Shown here: in pieces, positions 9,928-18,239 of the stretch
Numbering within the stretch: position 1 is the first letter of the stretch
Layout: each line of letters starts with the position of its first letter
Assembly (NCBI GenBank): GCA_965213845.1
Contig: CBDCAI010000014.1
Location: forward strand, 310,001-374,000
DNA: 64,000 bases
Origin: JBBROS01 sp965213845
GTDB taxonomy: Bacteria; Pseudomonadota; Alphaproteobacteria; Acetobacterales; Acetobacteraceae
Reading direction: 5' to 3'
Notes under the pieces: model-generated
Database searches by the model: none
Seen by the model: the letters and a program-made list of their open reading frames with translations, nothing else
What the model was told of the DNA's origin: nothing
Position numbers and translations under genes: made by a program

Positions 9928-10755
9928 TTACGAGCGCGCCCCCGCCGAGACCATCCGGGCCAGGTGGGCACCGAGACACGAGTGCAGCACCTCCACGATT
10001 CGGCGCCGGTCGGCACGGGGGGTGCGTTCCAGATCGATCTGTCCCTCGCCGACCCAGGTGCGCATCAGCTCGAACCGGTGGAACAGCACGACCCCCGGCA
10101 TCGAGGCCGTCTGCTGCAAGGCCTGGGTGTAGGGGTCCAGGTTGCTGTTCGTCTGGAGGAAGCGGCTGTACTGCGGGTCGATCAGCACGAGGTTGGCGCC
10201 TGCCGCATCGACGGCGGCGGCCCCTTCGGCCAGAACCTGGCCGAATTCGCCGGGCGGCGCGTTCCGCACCGCCTCGACCGTCCCGGTCTGCCAGAGCACC
10301 AGCTGGTAGGAGCCGGTCTTCAGCTCTTGCCGCAACAGGGTCAGCATGTCGGCGGCCGACAGGCCGCGCCCGCCGCGCAGGACCACGTCCACCACCAGGC
10401 CGGGCGTCGCCGCCTCCAGCGCCTTGGCCATCTGGCGGGGGAAGGCCTGCTCCGTCGTGTCGGGCGAGAGCGGCTTGTCGGGGGTGGCCAGGATGCTGTT
10501 GTTGCCCAGGGCCTGGCTGGTGACGGTGCCGGGCATGAGCGTCGCCTCGGGCCCGAACATGGTGGCGGACCCCACCGCCAGCACGTGCAGGTGGCCACCC
10601 GGCTTCAGCTCGGTGGCCACGTGCGGCAGCGCGGTGATGGCGCCGGACACCTCGTCGGGCGCACGGCATAGGTCATGCCCCGGTGCGGCCCGGGTGGGGG
10701 CCGCGCAGACTGCGACCGACAGCAACACGAGGAAAGCCAGACGAAACACAGTCAT
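9928..10755 (-). CDS. Secreted SGNH/GDSL-hydrolase-like protein paired with OpgC-like acyltransferase
   Basis: The 275-residue protein has a Sec signal peptide (MTVFRLAFLVLLSVAVCAAPTRA, cleavage near residue 23), so it is periplasmic or exported. After it comes HVLAVGSATMFGP, where a GSAT replaces the usual GDS block I with a candidate nucleophile Ser. Further marks are VVDVVLRGGRGL, LVLWQTGTVEAV (block III position) and a late DRRRIVEVLHSCL, where Asp and His could complete a triad. The blocks are degenerate, so esterase/acyltransferase activity is inferred. The start overlaps the OpgC-like stop as ATGA, which couples the two, and suggests it moves or removes an acyl group delivered by that membrane protein. 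Confidence 0.7.
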   Translation of the reverse strand: MTVFRLAFLVLLSVAVCAAPTRAAPGHDLCRAPDEVSGAITALPHVATELKPGGHLHVLAVGSATMFGPEATLMPGTVTSQALGNNSILATPDKPLSPDTTEQAFPRQMAKALEAATPGLVVDVVLRGGRGLSAADMLTLLRQELKTGSYQLVLWQTGTVEAVRNAPPGEFGQVLAEGAAAVDAAGANLVLIDPQYSRFLQTNSNLDPYTQALQQTASMPGVVLFHRFELMRTWVGEGQIDLERTPRADRRRIVEVLHSCLGAHLARMVSAGARS

Positions 10756-11897
10756 GTCACCTTTGCGTTACCAGCATGGGGAACCCCGGGCAAGTCCGTT
10801 CGCGGCGCCCGGCCCTTGTCGCGATACCAGGCCGCCAGCGCCCCCACGCCGACCAGCAGCGCCGGCCCGACCAGGTTGACGCCGGCCTGCACCACCCAGG
10901 CGCCGTTCTCCTCCATGGCGAGGCGCCCCAGGAACGAGAGGAAGATGCCGGCACAGAACACCGGCAGCGAGTGCTGGCCGCACAGGATGACCGGCATCGC
11001 CGCCCGGCTTCGCAGCCACGCCGCATCGAACGGCACCAGGCGCACCACGCCCCAGCACAGGGCCAGGATGGACAGCAGGCGCATCGGATGCATGCCCTCC
11101 TTGTCCACCAGGAGCAGCGCCCGCGCCATGAAGGGCGGCACCCGGGCGCTGAAGTCGTCGCTGGGCCACACCAGCCACACCAGCAGGAAGCCGAAGGCGA
11201 CGACCAGGCCGGCGGCCACGTCGATCACCCAGGTCGGCAGCGGGGGTCGGAGCCGATGCTGCGCCATCAGCGCGCCGATGATGAACAGGAACTGCCAGCA
11301 GAGCGGGTTGAAATACCAGCCGCCATCCGTCCATGACGGGAAGTTCCAGCTGAAATGCCGCGCGGTGAAGTAGATCAGCCCCGAAAGCCCCCCGAGCAGC
11401 CAGGGCCGGGACAGCAGCGGCAGGCTGACGGCGAACAGCACCAGCAACACGATGTAGATCGGCAGGATGTTCAGGTAGGCAGGCTGGAACGTGAGCAGCA
11501 GCGCCTGCAGCATCGCGCGATACGGCGCGTCGGCCAGCACGTCCAGATGGATCTCGTCCAGGTAGTCCGAGCGGTCGAGCGCGGTGGCGGAGTAGGACAC
11601 CTGGGCGCTGAACACGACGAACAGGAAGATGTGGGCGATGTACAGCGTCCAGGCCCGGCGCAGCACGTCCGCCCCGGCGAACAGCCAGCCATGGCGGTCG
11701 TAGCTGCGGCCGTACGCCTTGGAGGCCGCGTACCCGGCGAGCAGGACGAAGATCTCGGTCGCGTCGCACAGGGCGAAGTTCCTGAGCGAGAACTGGGCCA
11801 CCGCATTGCCGGGGATGTGGTCGACGAAGATCCACCACAGGGCCACACCGCGAAAGAAGTCCACGCGAAGGTCGCGGCTCGGGCCGGTCTGGATCAG
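10752..11897 (-). CDS. opgC: OpgC-family membrane acyltransferase, probable CTG start
   Basis: The frame encodes the OpgC/acyltransferase-3 motif RDLRVDFFRGVALWWIFVDH followed by about ten hydrophobic segments. OpgC adds succinyl groups to osmoregulated periplasmic glucans. The frame is open from a TGA upstream, but only CTG 11897 and GTG 11864 are candidate starts. GTG 11864 would cut off the conserved RDLR and has no ribosome site. CTG 11897 is preceded by a perfect AGGAGG with 5-nt spacing, so I prefer it (381 residues). ATC just after CTG is a less likely alternative. The gene overlaps the SGNH gene downstream. Substrate could be a periplasmic glucan or another surface polymer. No glucan synthase (opgGH) is present nearby. 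Confidence 0.8.
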   Translation of the reverse strand: MIQTGPSRDLRVDFFRGVALWWIFVDHIPGNAVAQFSLRNFALCDATEIFVLLAGYAASKAYGRSYDRHGWLFAGADVLRRAWTLYIAHIFLFVVFSAQVSYSATALDRSDYLDEIHLDVLADAPYRAMLQALLLTFQPAYLNILPIYIVLLVLFAVSLPLLSRPWLLGGLSGLIYFTARHFSWNFPSWTDGGWYFNPLCWQFLFIIGALMAQHRLRPPLPTWVIDVAAGLVVAFGFLLVWLVWPSDDFSARVPPFMARALLLVDKEGMHPMRLLSILALCWGVVRLVPFDAAWLRSRAAMPVILCGQHSLPVFCAGIFLSFLGRLAMEENGAWVVQAGVNLVGPALLVGVGALAAWYRDKGRAPRTDLPGVPHAGNAKVT

Positions 11898-11953
11898 TGA
11901 CGCCTCCTGCCTTGCCCTCGGGTCGGTCTCTCATATGGGTTTCCCGGCCGGGT

Positions 11954-12700
11954 TCAAAGGGCGGCGGCGATGTGCTCCACATCGAGCGCGGCGGGGCTGC
12001 CGGGATGCCGGGTCAACAGCAGCCCCTGGTGCCGGATGGCCATCGGCACCCGGGGGTCCCGCCGGATGCCGCCGAGAAAGGCCGGGGTCCGATCGAGGAA
12101 GGTCTGGCAGGCCCGCGCGAGGGTCGAGGCCGTCCGCGCCGCCGCAGCCGGCGTGGCGGCCTGGTTCACCACGAGCCGCACGTCGCCGTCCGGGCGGTCG
12201 GCCGCGTGCAGCTTCATCGTGGCGTAGGCGTCGGTCATGCTGGTGGGCTCGTCGGTCGCGACGACGATCAGGGCGTCGGCCCAGGCGGCGGTCTGCCGCA
12301 CCCCGCCCTCCAGCCCGGCCGCGAGATCGAGCAGCACGTGGTCGTACGCGGCGCCATGCGTGCCGAGCAGGCCGAGGACCCGCTCCAGCCGGTGCGACGC
12401 GAGGTCGGCGAGCGCTCCGGACCCGCTGGAGCCGGCCAGCACGTCGAAGCCGCCGGCGACGCAGGTCTCGACCGCGTCGGGGAAGGTGACGGCGCCCGAC
12501 AGGACATGCGCGAGGTCGTGGCGGGGCAGCAGACCCAGTTGGATGTCGACGTTCGAGAGGCCGAAATCGGCATCGAACAGCAGGACGCGCCGGCCGCGCC
12601 GGGCCAGGGCATGGGCCAGGGTGATCGACAACCAGGTCTTGCCGACTCCGCCCTTGCCCGAACCGATCGCGATGAAGCGGGGTGCACGCGTGGGGTCCAT
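11954..12700 (-). CDS. flhG: FlhG/MinD-like ATPase (flagellar number regulator)
   Basis: The 248-residue protein is a ParA/MinD P-loop ATPase: the deviant Walker A GSGKGGVGKT at 13-22, LLFDADFGLSNVDIQLGL (Walker A' Asp), and a YDHVLLDLAAGL Walker B. FlhG counters the GTPase FlhF and sets flagellar number and position. The start ATG at 12700 overlaps the flhF stop as ATGA. The usual N-terminal DQAxxLR helix that activates FlhF is absent, since Walker A begins at residue 13. The C-terminal ~40 residues contain IRRDPRVPMAIRHQGLLL, typical of FlhG/YlxH. A generic ParA role is less likely given the neighbour. Confidence 0.85.
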   Translation of the reverse strand: MDPTRAPRFIAIGSGKGGVGKTWLSITLAHALARRGRRVLLFDADFGLSNVDIQLGLLPRHDLAHVLSGAVTFPDAVETCVAGGFDVLAGSSGSGALADLASHRLERVLGLLGTHGAAYDHVLLDLAAGLEGGVRQTAAWADALIVVATDEPTSMTDAYATMKLHAADRPDGDVRLVVNQAATPAAAARTASTLARACQTFLDRTPAFLGGIRRDPRVPMAIRHQGLLLTRHPGSPAALDVEHIAAAL

Positions 12701-13611
12701 CAGGCGGCCTTCCGGGTCGGGGGGGCGCAGAGAAGCCCGGCCAGGAAGCCAGGGGTGAGCGGACGCAGGCCGTCGGCGGCGCCGGGCCCGACCCCGGCCT
12801 CGGTCAGGGTCAGTCCCGCCGCGGCGGCGGCCAGCACGCTGCCGAAGCGGCGTGCGACGTCCAGCCTTGTGGCGATAAGCCTGGTCGCGCCGGCGGCGGA
12901 GAAGGTCGCGGCAACGTCCGCCGCCTCGTGCGGGTCGAGCCCGGCCGGCAGCACCAGGGCCGTCGTGGCCCCCGCTGCGGCTGCAAGGCCCGCAATCCCG
13001 GCCTGTGCGGCGGCGGAGAACGGGTCGATGCCCGTGGTGTCGATCAGCACGGGGGCGCCGTCCTGCCGCCGGGCCAGCGCGCGGGCGAGGGTCAGCGGGT
13101 CGGGCGCCACGATCAGCACCAGGCCGAGCAGGCGGGTGAAGGCGGCGAGCTGCTCGGCCGCCCCGGCCCGCTCGCCATCGGCGGAGATCACCAGCGGGGC
13201 GGCGCCCTGCAGCACGAGCCTGGTGGCGAGCCGCGCCGTGGTCAGGGTCTTGCCGGCACCCGGCGGGCCCGCCAGCAGGAGCGGGGGCGCCGCCGGGGCG
13301 AGGTCGAGGGCGCCGAAGCGCAGCACCTCGGCCAGCCGCGGCTCGAGCGCGCCGTCCGACAGGCGGGCGGCCAAGGGCGCGGGCACGCCATGCCAGCGGA
13401 GCGCGTCCGGCACCGCGCCATCGGGCAGGTCGCATCGGGCGGAAGACGATGGGGGGGACGGGGCGAGGGCAGCCGGCTCCAGCGCGGCCGTCACCTCCAT
13501 GCCGGCCGCCGTGCGCCGCGTCGCGAGGATCAGCGCGTCGGACCCGAGCTCGGCCCGCATCTGTGCCATGGCGGCCGCGACGGTCGCGGCGCGGTAGATT
13601 TTCAGCCGCAT
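12700..13611 (-). CDS. flhF: FlhF, SRP-type GTPase for flagellar placement
   Basis: The start at ATG 13611 gives the typical FlhF opening MRLKIYRA. The 303-residue protein is compact: an N-terminal ~95-residue region and an NG domain with G1 AGPPGAGKT at 114-122, an AxxD-x-x-R-x-G-A-x-E-Q-L-like SADGERAGAAEQL, G3 VLIDTTG and G4 TRLD. FlhF recruits early flagellar parts to the cell pole. It lacks the long basic linker of enteric FlhF, so it is shorter than the ~390-480 residues of those. It is followed by overlapping flhG. A 12-bp palindrome lies 17 bp upstream of the start. Confidence 0.85.
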   Translation of the reverse strand: MRLKIYRAATVAAAMAQMRAELGSDALILATRRTAAGMEVTAALEPAALAPSPPSSSARCDLPDGAVPDALRWHGVPAPLAARLSDGALEPRLAEVLRFGALDLAPAAPPLLLAGPPGAGKTLTTARLATRLVLQGAAPLVISADGERAGAAEQLAAFTRLLGLVLIVAPDPLTLARALARRQDGAPVLIDTTGIDPFSAAAQAGIAGLAAAAGATTALVLPAGLDPHEAADVAATFSAAGATRLIATRLDVARRFGSVLAAAAAGLTLTEAGVGPGAADGLRPLTPGFLAGLLCAPPTRKAA

Positions 13612-13627
13612 GGGCCTAGTCTGCCGG

Positions 13628-13639
13628 GGAAAGCTTTCC
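13628..13639. promoter_or_regulatory. Perfect 12-bp palindrome upstream of flhF
   Basis: GGAAAGCTTTCC is exactly self-complementary and sits in the 85-bp divergent gap, 17 bp from the flhF start and 58 bp from the VOC gene start. It could be a dimeric regulator operator; no known factor is assigned. Confidence 0.35.
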
Positions 13640-13696
13640 AGAGCGTGAGCGCCGGGGACCGCTTGGCGACCCCAGCCGCAACAAGGAGCCGCCGCC

Positions 13697-14077
13697 ATGT
13701 TCAGCCATGCCTGCCTCGGGTCCGACGATCCCCCAGCCTTGGTGCCCTTCTATGATGCGGTGCTGGCCCCCCTTGGGATCGTGCGGTTCCTGCTTCGGGA
13801 GGATGGGGCGGTGGCGGGCTGGCGCGCCGGGCCGGGCCCGTCCTTCTATGTCGGGCGGCCCTTCAACGGCGGGGCGGCCGGGGTGGGCAACGGCACGATG
13901 ATCGCGTTCCGGGCCGGCAGCCGGGACGAGGTGGACCAGGGCCATGCCGCCGGCCTGGTGCACGGCGGCACCTGCGACGGACCCCCGGGACTGCGCCCCC
14001 AGTACGGGCCCGACTATTACGGCGCCTACCTGCGCGACCCCCAGGGCAACAAGCTGCACCTGGTGCATCGCCCGTAA
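13697..14077 (+). CDS. VOC (glyoxalase/dioxygenase-fold) family protein
   Basis: The 126-residue protein is a single VOC domain starting with MFSHACLGSDD, with the candidate metal ligand His4. It ends with DPQGNKLHLVHRP in which a second His lies near the end and Glu is replaced. GPDYYGAYLRDPQGNKLH is the standard C-terminal beta hairpin. VOC proteins bind metal and act on small aldehydes, thiols, antibiotics or catechols; the substrate is unknown. It is divergent from flhF and convergent with the CLC channel gene. Confidence 0.8.
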   Translation: MFSHACLGSDDPPALVPFYDAVLAPLGIVRFLLREDGAVAGWRAGPGPSFYVGRPFNGGAAGVGNGTMIAFRAGSRDEVDQGHAAGLVHGGTCDGPPGLRPQYGPDYYGAYLRDPQGNKLHLVHRP

Positions 14078-14087
14078 TGTCGAAGCG

Positions 14088-15965
14088 CTACTCGCCCGAG
14101 AGCTCGCGGCGCCGCTTCTCCAGCTCCTCGCTGTAGCGGCGAAGCGCATACTGCTCGGTCAGCACGCCGATCACCCGCATGGTCTCCGCCCCGTCCACGA
14201 CGGCCAACTCGTCGCTTTCCGCGGTCTCGAACATCTGCACCGCCTCCTTGATGCTCATCTGCGGCAACAGAACGGTCTTGCGGTGGTGCACGACGTCACC
14301 CAGCGTCTCGGCCGCCTCCGGCGCCGCATGCGCCTCGGACGTCGCCAGAATGCCGGCGTACCGCTCCGCCGCGTCCACCGCGACCACGCGGGCCACGCTG
14401 CCCAGCGCGAAGCTGCGCCGGAACGTCTCGAGCGACATGTCGATGGGCACGCGCCGGAACTCCCGCCGCATCATCCGTCCCACCGTCAGGTTGCGCATCC
14501 AGCCCACGTCCACCGCGCTGCGGATCGCCTCGCCGCGCAGGTGGAAGCGCCATGTGGCGAAGCTGTAGCCGAAGGTGCGGCGCACCGTGATCGCGCTGAC
14601 CACGCTGGCCGTCAGCACCGCCACCGTCATGGGCAGCGAGCCGGTGCTTTCCAGCGCCAGCAGCGCCATCGTCAGCGGGCCGCCCACCACCGCGGTCGCC
14701 AGCGCGCTCATGGCCACCAGCGCGCAGATCACGGCCGGCAGGGCCTGCACGACCGTCACCAGGGCCAGCAGCCCCGCGAACAGCTTGCCCAGCAGCGCCC
14801 CCAGGAACAACGACGCGAAGAACAGCCCGCCGCGGAAGCCGGAGCCGATGCTGATGGCGGACGCCAGCGACTTCAGCACGATCAGCAGCGCGATGTGCGA
14901 CAGGCTGTAGGGCGCGTCCATCGCCACCCGCAGCGCGCTGTGGCCGGACGACAGCACCGCCGGGGTCATGAGCGCCATGGCGCCCACGGCCAGGCCGCCG
15001 ATGCCGGGCCGCACCCAGAGCGGCGCGTTGCTGCGGCGGAACAGGTCCTCGACCAGGGTCACGCCCCGCATGATGGCGATGCCGCACAGGGCCGCCAGCA
15101 TGCCGAGCGCCAGGATGGGCACGTAGTCCACCGCCTCGATCGCCGAGGGCACGCGGATGTCGAACTCGGTGCCGCCCACAAGGACCCGCATCACCGAGAC
15201 GGCGCAGATGGCCGACATGACGACCGGGGCCAGCGTCGCCAGCGAATAGGTGCCGATCACCAGCTCGAACGCATAGAAAGCGCCGGTGAGCGGGGCGTTG
15301 AACGCCGCGGCGATGGCGCCGGCCGCGCCGCAGCCCACCAGCAGCCGCAGGTCGTTGCGCCGAAGCCGGAAGGCGAAGCCGAGGCGCGACGCGATGGCCG
15401 ACCCGATCTGCGTGTATCCGGCCTCCAGCCCGACGGATGCGCCGACCCCGTTCGACCAGACGGTCTGCGCGACCACGATCAGGCTGTCGCGGAGGGACAG
15501 CCGGCCGCCGTACAGGGCGTTGGCCTCGATCGGGTCGATGGTCCGGCTGGGCCGCCAGCGGGCCAGCGCCCAGGTGGACACGCCGAGGATCAGGCCGCCG
15601 AGGCACGGGATCGCCAGGGCGCGCAGCCAGTCCACCGCCGGCATCGCCGACAGGAACTGCCCCGGCTCGAGGGCGAAGAACATCTGGTGCATCTGCTGCG
15701 CCATCTCGCCCATGGCCACCACGACCAGGCCCGAGACGATGCCGATGCCGGCCGCCAGCACCACGAGCCAGATCTCGTCCGTCCGGACGACGGCCCGCAG
15801 CGCCTGGGGCACATGCAACACCGCGTCGTACAAGGGCCGCCGCGGGCGCGCCACCGCAGCGGGCCCGGCCGCGGACGGTGTGCTGCTGGACGGCGGAGGC
15901 GACATGGGTGGGGAGCCAGTCAGAAACTGTACCGCAGTCATGCGACGACATGCCCCAGGGATCAA
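14088..15965 (-). CDS. CLC-family chloride channel/transporter with C-terminal CBS pair
   Basis: The 625-residue protein has about ten to twelve membrane helices. The gating region reads SNGVGASVGLEAGYTQIG, where the conserved glutamate of GREGP is kept (GLEAG), and a later GSGFRGGLFFASLFLGALLG matches the GGxFxPSL pore motif. The cytoplasmic C-terminus (~450-620) has two CBS domains, which usually bind adenosyl nucleotides and gate transport. It moves chloride, possibly with proton exchange. The start is uncertain: ATG 15965 is followed by other in-frame Met codons near residues 9 and 21. No strong ribosome site decides it. Confidence 0.87.
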   Translation of the reverse strand: MIPGACRRMTAVQFLTGSPPMSPPPSSSTPSAAGPAAVARPRRPLYDAVLHVPQALRAVVRTDEIWLVVLAAGIGIVSGLVVVAMGEMAQQMHQMFFALEPGQFLSAMPAVDWLRALAIPCLGGLILGVSTWALARWRPSRTIDPIEANALYGGRLSLRDSLIVVAQTVWSNGVGASVGLEAGYTQIGSAIASRLGFAFRLRRNDLRLLVGCGAAGAIAAAFNAPLTGAFYAFELVIGTYSLATLAPVVMSAICAVSVMRVLVGGTEFDIRVPSAIEAVDYVPILALGMLAALCGIAIMRGVTLVEDLFRRSNAPLWVRPGIGGLAVGAMALMTPAVLSSGHSALRVAMDAPYSLSHIALLIVLKSLASAISIGSGFRGGLFFASLFLGALLGKLFAGLLALVTVVQALPAVICALVAMSALATAVVGGPLTMALLALESTGSLPMTVAVLTASVVSAITVRRTFGYSFATWRFHLRGEAIRSAVDVGWMRNLTVGRMMRREFRRVPIDMSLETFRRSFALGSVARVVAVDAAERYAGILATSEAHAAPEAAETLGDVVHHRKTVLLPQMSIKEAVQMFETAESDELAVVDGAETMRVIGVLTEQYALRRYSEELEKRRRELSGE

Positions 15966-16024
15966 CCAGCGATAGGCCGTGCATGGTTAATAAATCGGGG
16001 CAATGTCCGTCCAGGCGCCGCGCA

Positions 16025-17002
16025 TTACGGGATCGCGCGATCCTGCAGGCTGGCCTCCAGGTCGTCGTCGATGAACGCCTGCACCAGCGCATCCAGCGGC
16101 TCGTGGGCCGAGAACCCCAGGGACTGCGCCCGGACCGGCACGAAGCCCGCGGGCCAGCCGCCGACGATGCCGGCGATCACCGGATCGGGCACGCGGCGGA
16201 CCCGCGCGGCGGCGCCCGGGCGCACGCGTTCCAGGGCGGCCAGCATCTCGCCCACCGTCACGCACAGGCCGGGCGGGTTGATCCCGCGGTCGATGCCCAT
16301 CGGCGCCGTGTCCATGGCGGCGGCGTGCAGCAGCCAATCCACCGCCCGGCGCGGGCTGCAGATCCAGACGGCGAAGTCGTCGGCCACCGGCAGCTCCGCG
16401 GGCAGGCCCATCAGCGGTTCGCGCAGGATGCCGCTGACGAAGCTGCTGGCCGCCTTGTTGGGCCGCCCCGGCCGGATCACGACCGTCGGCAGACGGATCG
16501 ACACCGCGTCCATGATCCCGCGCCGCGTCGCGTCGGACAGGAACAGCTCGGCCGCGGCCTTCTGCGCGCCATAGGAGTTGGTCGGCACCTGCCGCGCATC
16601 GTCGCCCAGCCGGGCCGACTGGCCGCCGCCGAAGCTCGCGACCGAGCTGGTGAACACCACCCGCGGCGGGCGGGGCAGGGCGCGGCAGGCGTCGATCACC
16701 GCGTCGGTGCCGCGCACGTTGACCCGGCGCCCCAGATCGTAGTCGGCCTCGGCCGCGGCGCTGACGACCGCAGCCAGGTGGAAGACGACATCGGTGTCGG
16801 GCGGGATCGCGCCGGGCGGCAGGGCGCTGAGATCGCCGCCCAGCGTGTGGACCGGGAAGGCCGCCGCCGGGGCGGGTGGGGGCACCAGGTCGAACAGGGT
16901 CAGGCTTCGGACCGCTGTGCCGCCGAGCCGGCCCTCGCTGGCCAGGCGGGCAGCCACCTTGCGCCCCAGGAACCCGCCGCCGCCCAGGATGGTGATGTGC
17001 AT
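16025..17002 (-). CDS. denD: D-erythronate dehydrogenase family (extended SDR)
   Basis: The 325-residue NAD-dependent epimerase/dehydratase fold protein begins MHITILGGGGFLGRKVA, the GxxGxxG nucleotide site. It has VVFHLAAVVSAAAEADYDLG and the SYGAQK catalytic Tyr-Lys pair with an upstream TSSVASFGG Ser. This segment order and the late C-terminal FVPVRAQSLGF match DenD, which oxidises D-erythronate at C2 in four-carbon acid sugar catabolism. No other erythronate gene (DenK, OtnC) is adjacent. The gene is divergent from the diaminopropionate lyase gene, with 70 bp between starts. Confidence 0.85.
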   Translation of the reverse strand: MHITILGGGGFLGRKVAARLASEGRLGGTAVRSLTLFDLVPPPAPAAAFPVHTLGGDLSALPPGAIPPDTDVVFHLAAVVSAAAEADYDLGRRVNVRGTDAVIDACRALPRPPRVVFTSSVASFGGGQSARLGDDARQVPTNSYGAQKAAAELFLSDATRRGIMDAVSIRLPTVVIRPGRPNKAASSFVSGILREPLMGLPAELPVADDFAVWICSPRRAVDWLLHAAAMDTAPMGIDRGINPPGLCVTVGEMLAALERVRPGAAARVRRVPDPVIAGIVGGWPAGFVPVRAQSLGFSAHEPLDALVQAFIDDDLEASLQDRAIP

Positions 17003-17072
17003 GGCAGCCCTCCGTGGATGTTTGCGGCACAGGGACTATCGCCCGGCCCCGCCCCGCGCAAATCTGCCGCCC

Positions 17073-18239
17073 ATGCCCAATGCCGATCCGTCCCCGCTGC
17101 CGTTCCGGTTCCTGGTCAATCCGCACCATGGCGTGCCGGGGGTGGTGACGCTGAACGCGGCGGGGTTCCGCCGGGCGCGGGCGGAGATCGCGAGCTGGGA
17201 CGGCTACGCGCCGACGCCGCTGGTGGCGCTGCCCGGCGTCGCGGCGCGGCTGGGCCTCGGCAGCGTCCACATCAAGGACGAGTCGCCGCGCTTCGGGCTG
17301 GGCAGTTTCAAGGCGCTGGGGGGCGCCTATGCCGTGCTGGGCGTGCTGCGGCAGGCCCTGGCCCGCGCCGGGGTGGCGGCGCACGTGACGACGGCGGCGC
17401 TGGTCGATGGGCTTCATGCCGCGGCGGTGCGGAGCGTGACCGTGTGTTGCGCCACGGACGGGAACCACGGCCGGAGCGTCGCCTGGGGCGCGCAGCGCTT
17501 CGGCGCCGCGTGCTGCATCTTCGTCCACGAGACCGTCAGCCAGGGCCGCGTCGACGCCATCGCGGCCTATGGCGCCACCATCCGCCGCGTGCCTGGCACC
17601 TACGACGACGCGGTGCACGCCGCCACCGCCGCAGCCGAGCGGGAAGGCTGGTTCGTCGTCTCCGACACGTCCTGGCCCGGATACACCGAGATCCCGCGCG
17701 AGGTCATGCAGGGCTACCGCCTAATGGCGGACGAGGCGCTGGACCAGGTGCCGGCACCCCCCAGCCATGTGGTGATCCAGGCCGGCGTCGGCGGCGTCGC
17801 GGCGGCGGTCGCGGTGCAGATGCGGACGCGGCTGCCCTCTGTTCCCCGGCTCATCGTCGTGGAGCCGGACCGGGCGGCCTGCCTGTTCGCCAGCGCAGAG
17901 GCCGAGGCGCCCGTGACGGTGGGCGGCGCGCTCGACACCATCATGGCGGGCCTGGCCTGCGGGGAGCCGAGCCTGCTCGCCTGGCAGGAGCTGGACCGCT
18001 CGGCCGACGCCTTCCTGTCGATCCCCGACGCGGCTGCCATCGACGCGATGCGGACGCTGGCGGCGGCGGGCGTCGTGTCGGGCGAGTCGGGTGCGGCGGG
18101 GCTGGCCGGGCTGACGCTGGCCGCGGCCGACCCGGGATGCCGGGCCGCGCTGCATCTGGGGCCGGACAGCCGCGTGCTGCTGTTCAGCACCGAGGGCGCG
18201 ACCGACCCGGCGCTGTATGCGCGCCTGGTCGGGCCATGA
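17073..18239 (+). CDS. dpaL: Diaminopropionate ammonia-lyase family PLP enzyme
   Basis: The 388-residue PLP fold-type II enzyme converts 2,3-diaminopropionate to pyruvate and two ammonia. The Schiff-base lysine is K80 in RFGLGSFKALGGAYA. CATDGNHGRSVAWGA and the phosphate-binding QAGVGGVAAAVA follow. ESGAAGLAGLTLA and a late LLFSTEGATD fit the family. I chose ATG 17073; the frame extends further but lies inside the divergent neighbour. The stop overlaps the EamA gene as ATGA. Other amino acids such as serine or threonine are possible substrates. Confidence 0.85.
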   Translation: MPNADPSPLPFRFLVNPHHGVPGVVTLNAAGFRRARAEIASWDGYAPTPLVALPGVAARLGLGSVHIKDESPRFGLGSFKALGGAYAVLGVLRQALARAGVAAHVTTAALVDGLHAAAVRSVTVCCATDGNHGRSVAWGAQRFGAACCIFVHETVSQGRVDAIAAYGATIRRVPGTYDDAVHAATAAAEREGWFVVSDTSWPGYTEIPREVMQGYRLMADEALDQVPAPPSHVVIQAGVGGVAAAVAVQMRTRLPSVPRLIVVEPDRAACLFASAEAEAPVTVGGALDTIMAGLACGEPSLLAWQELDRSADAFLSIPDAAAIDAMRTLAAAGVVSGESGAAGLAGLTLAAADPGCRAALHLGPDSRVLLFSTEGATDPALYARLVGP

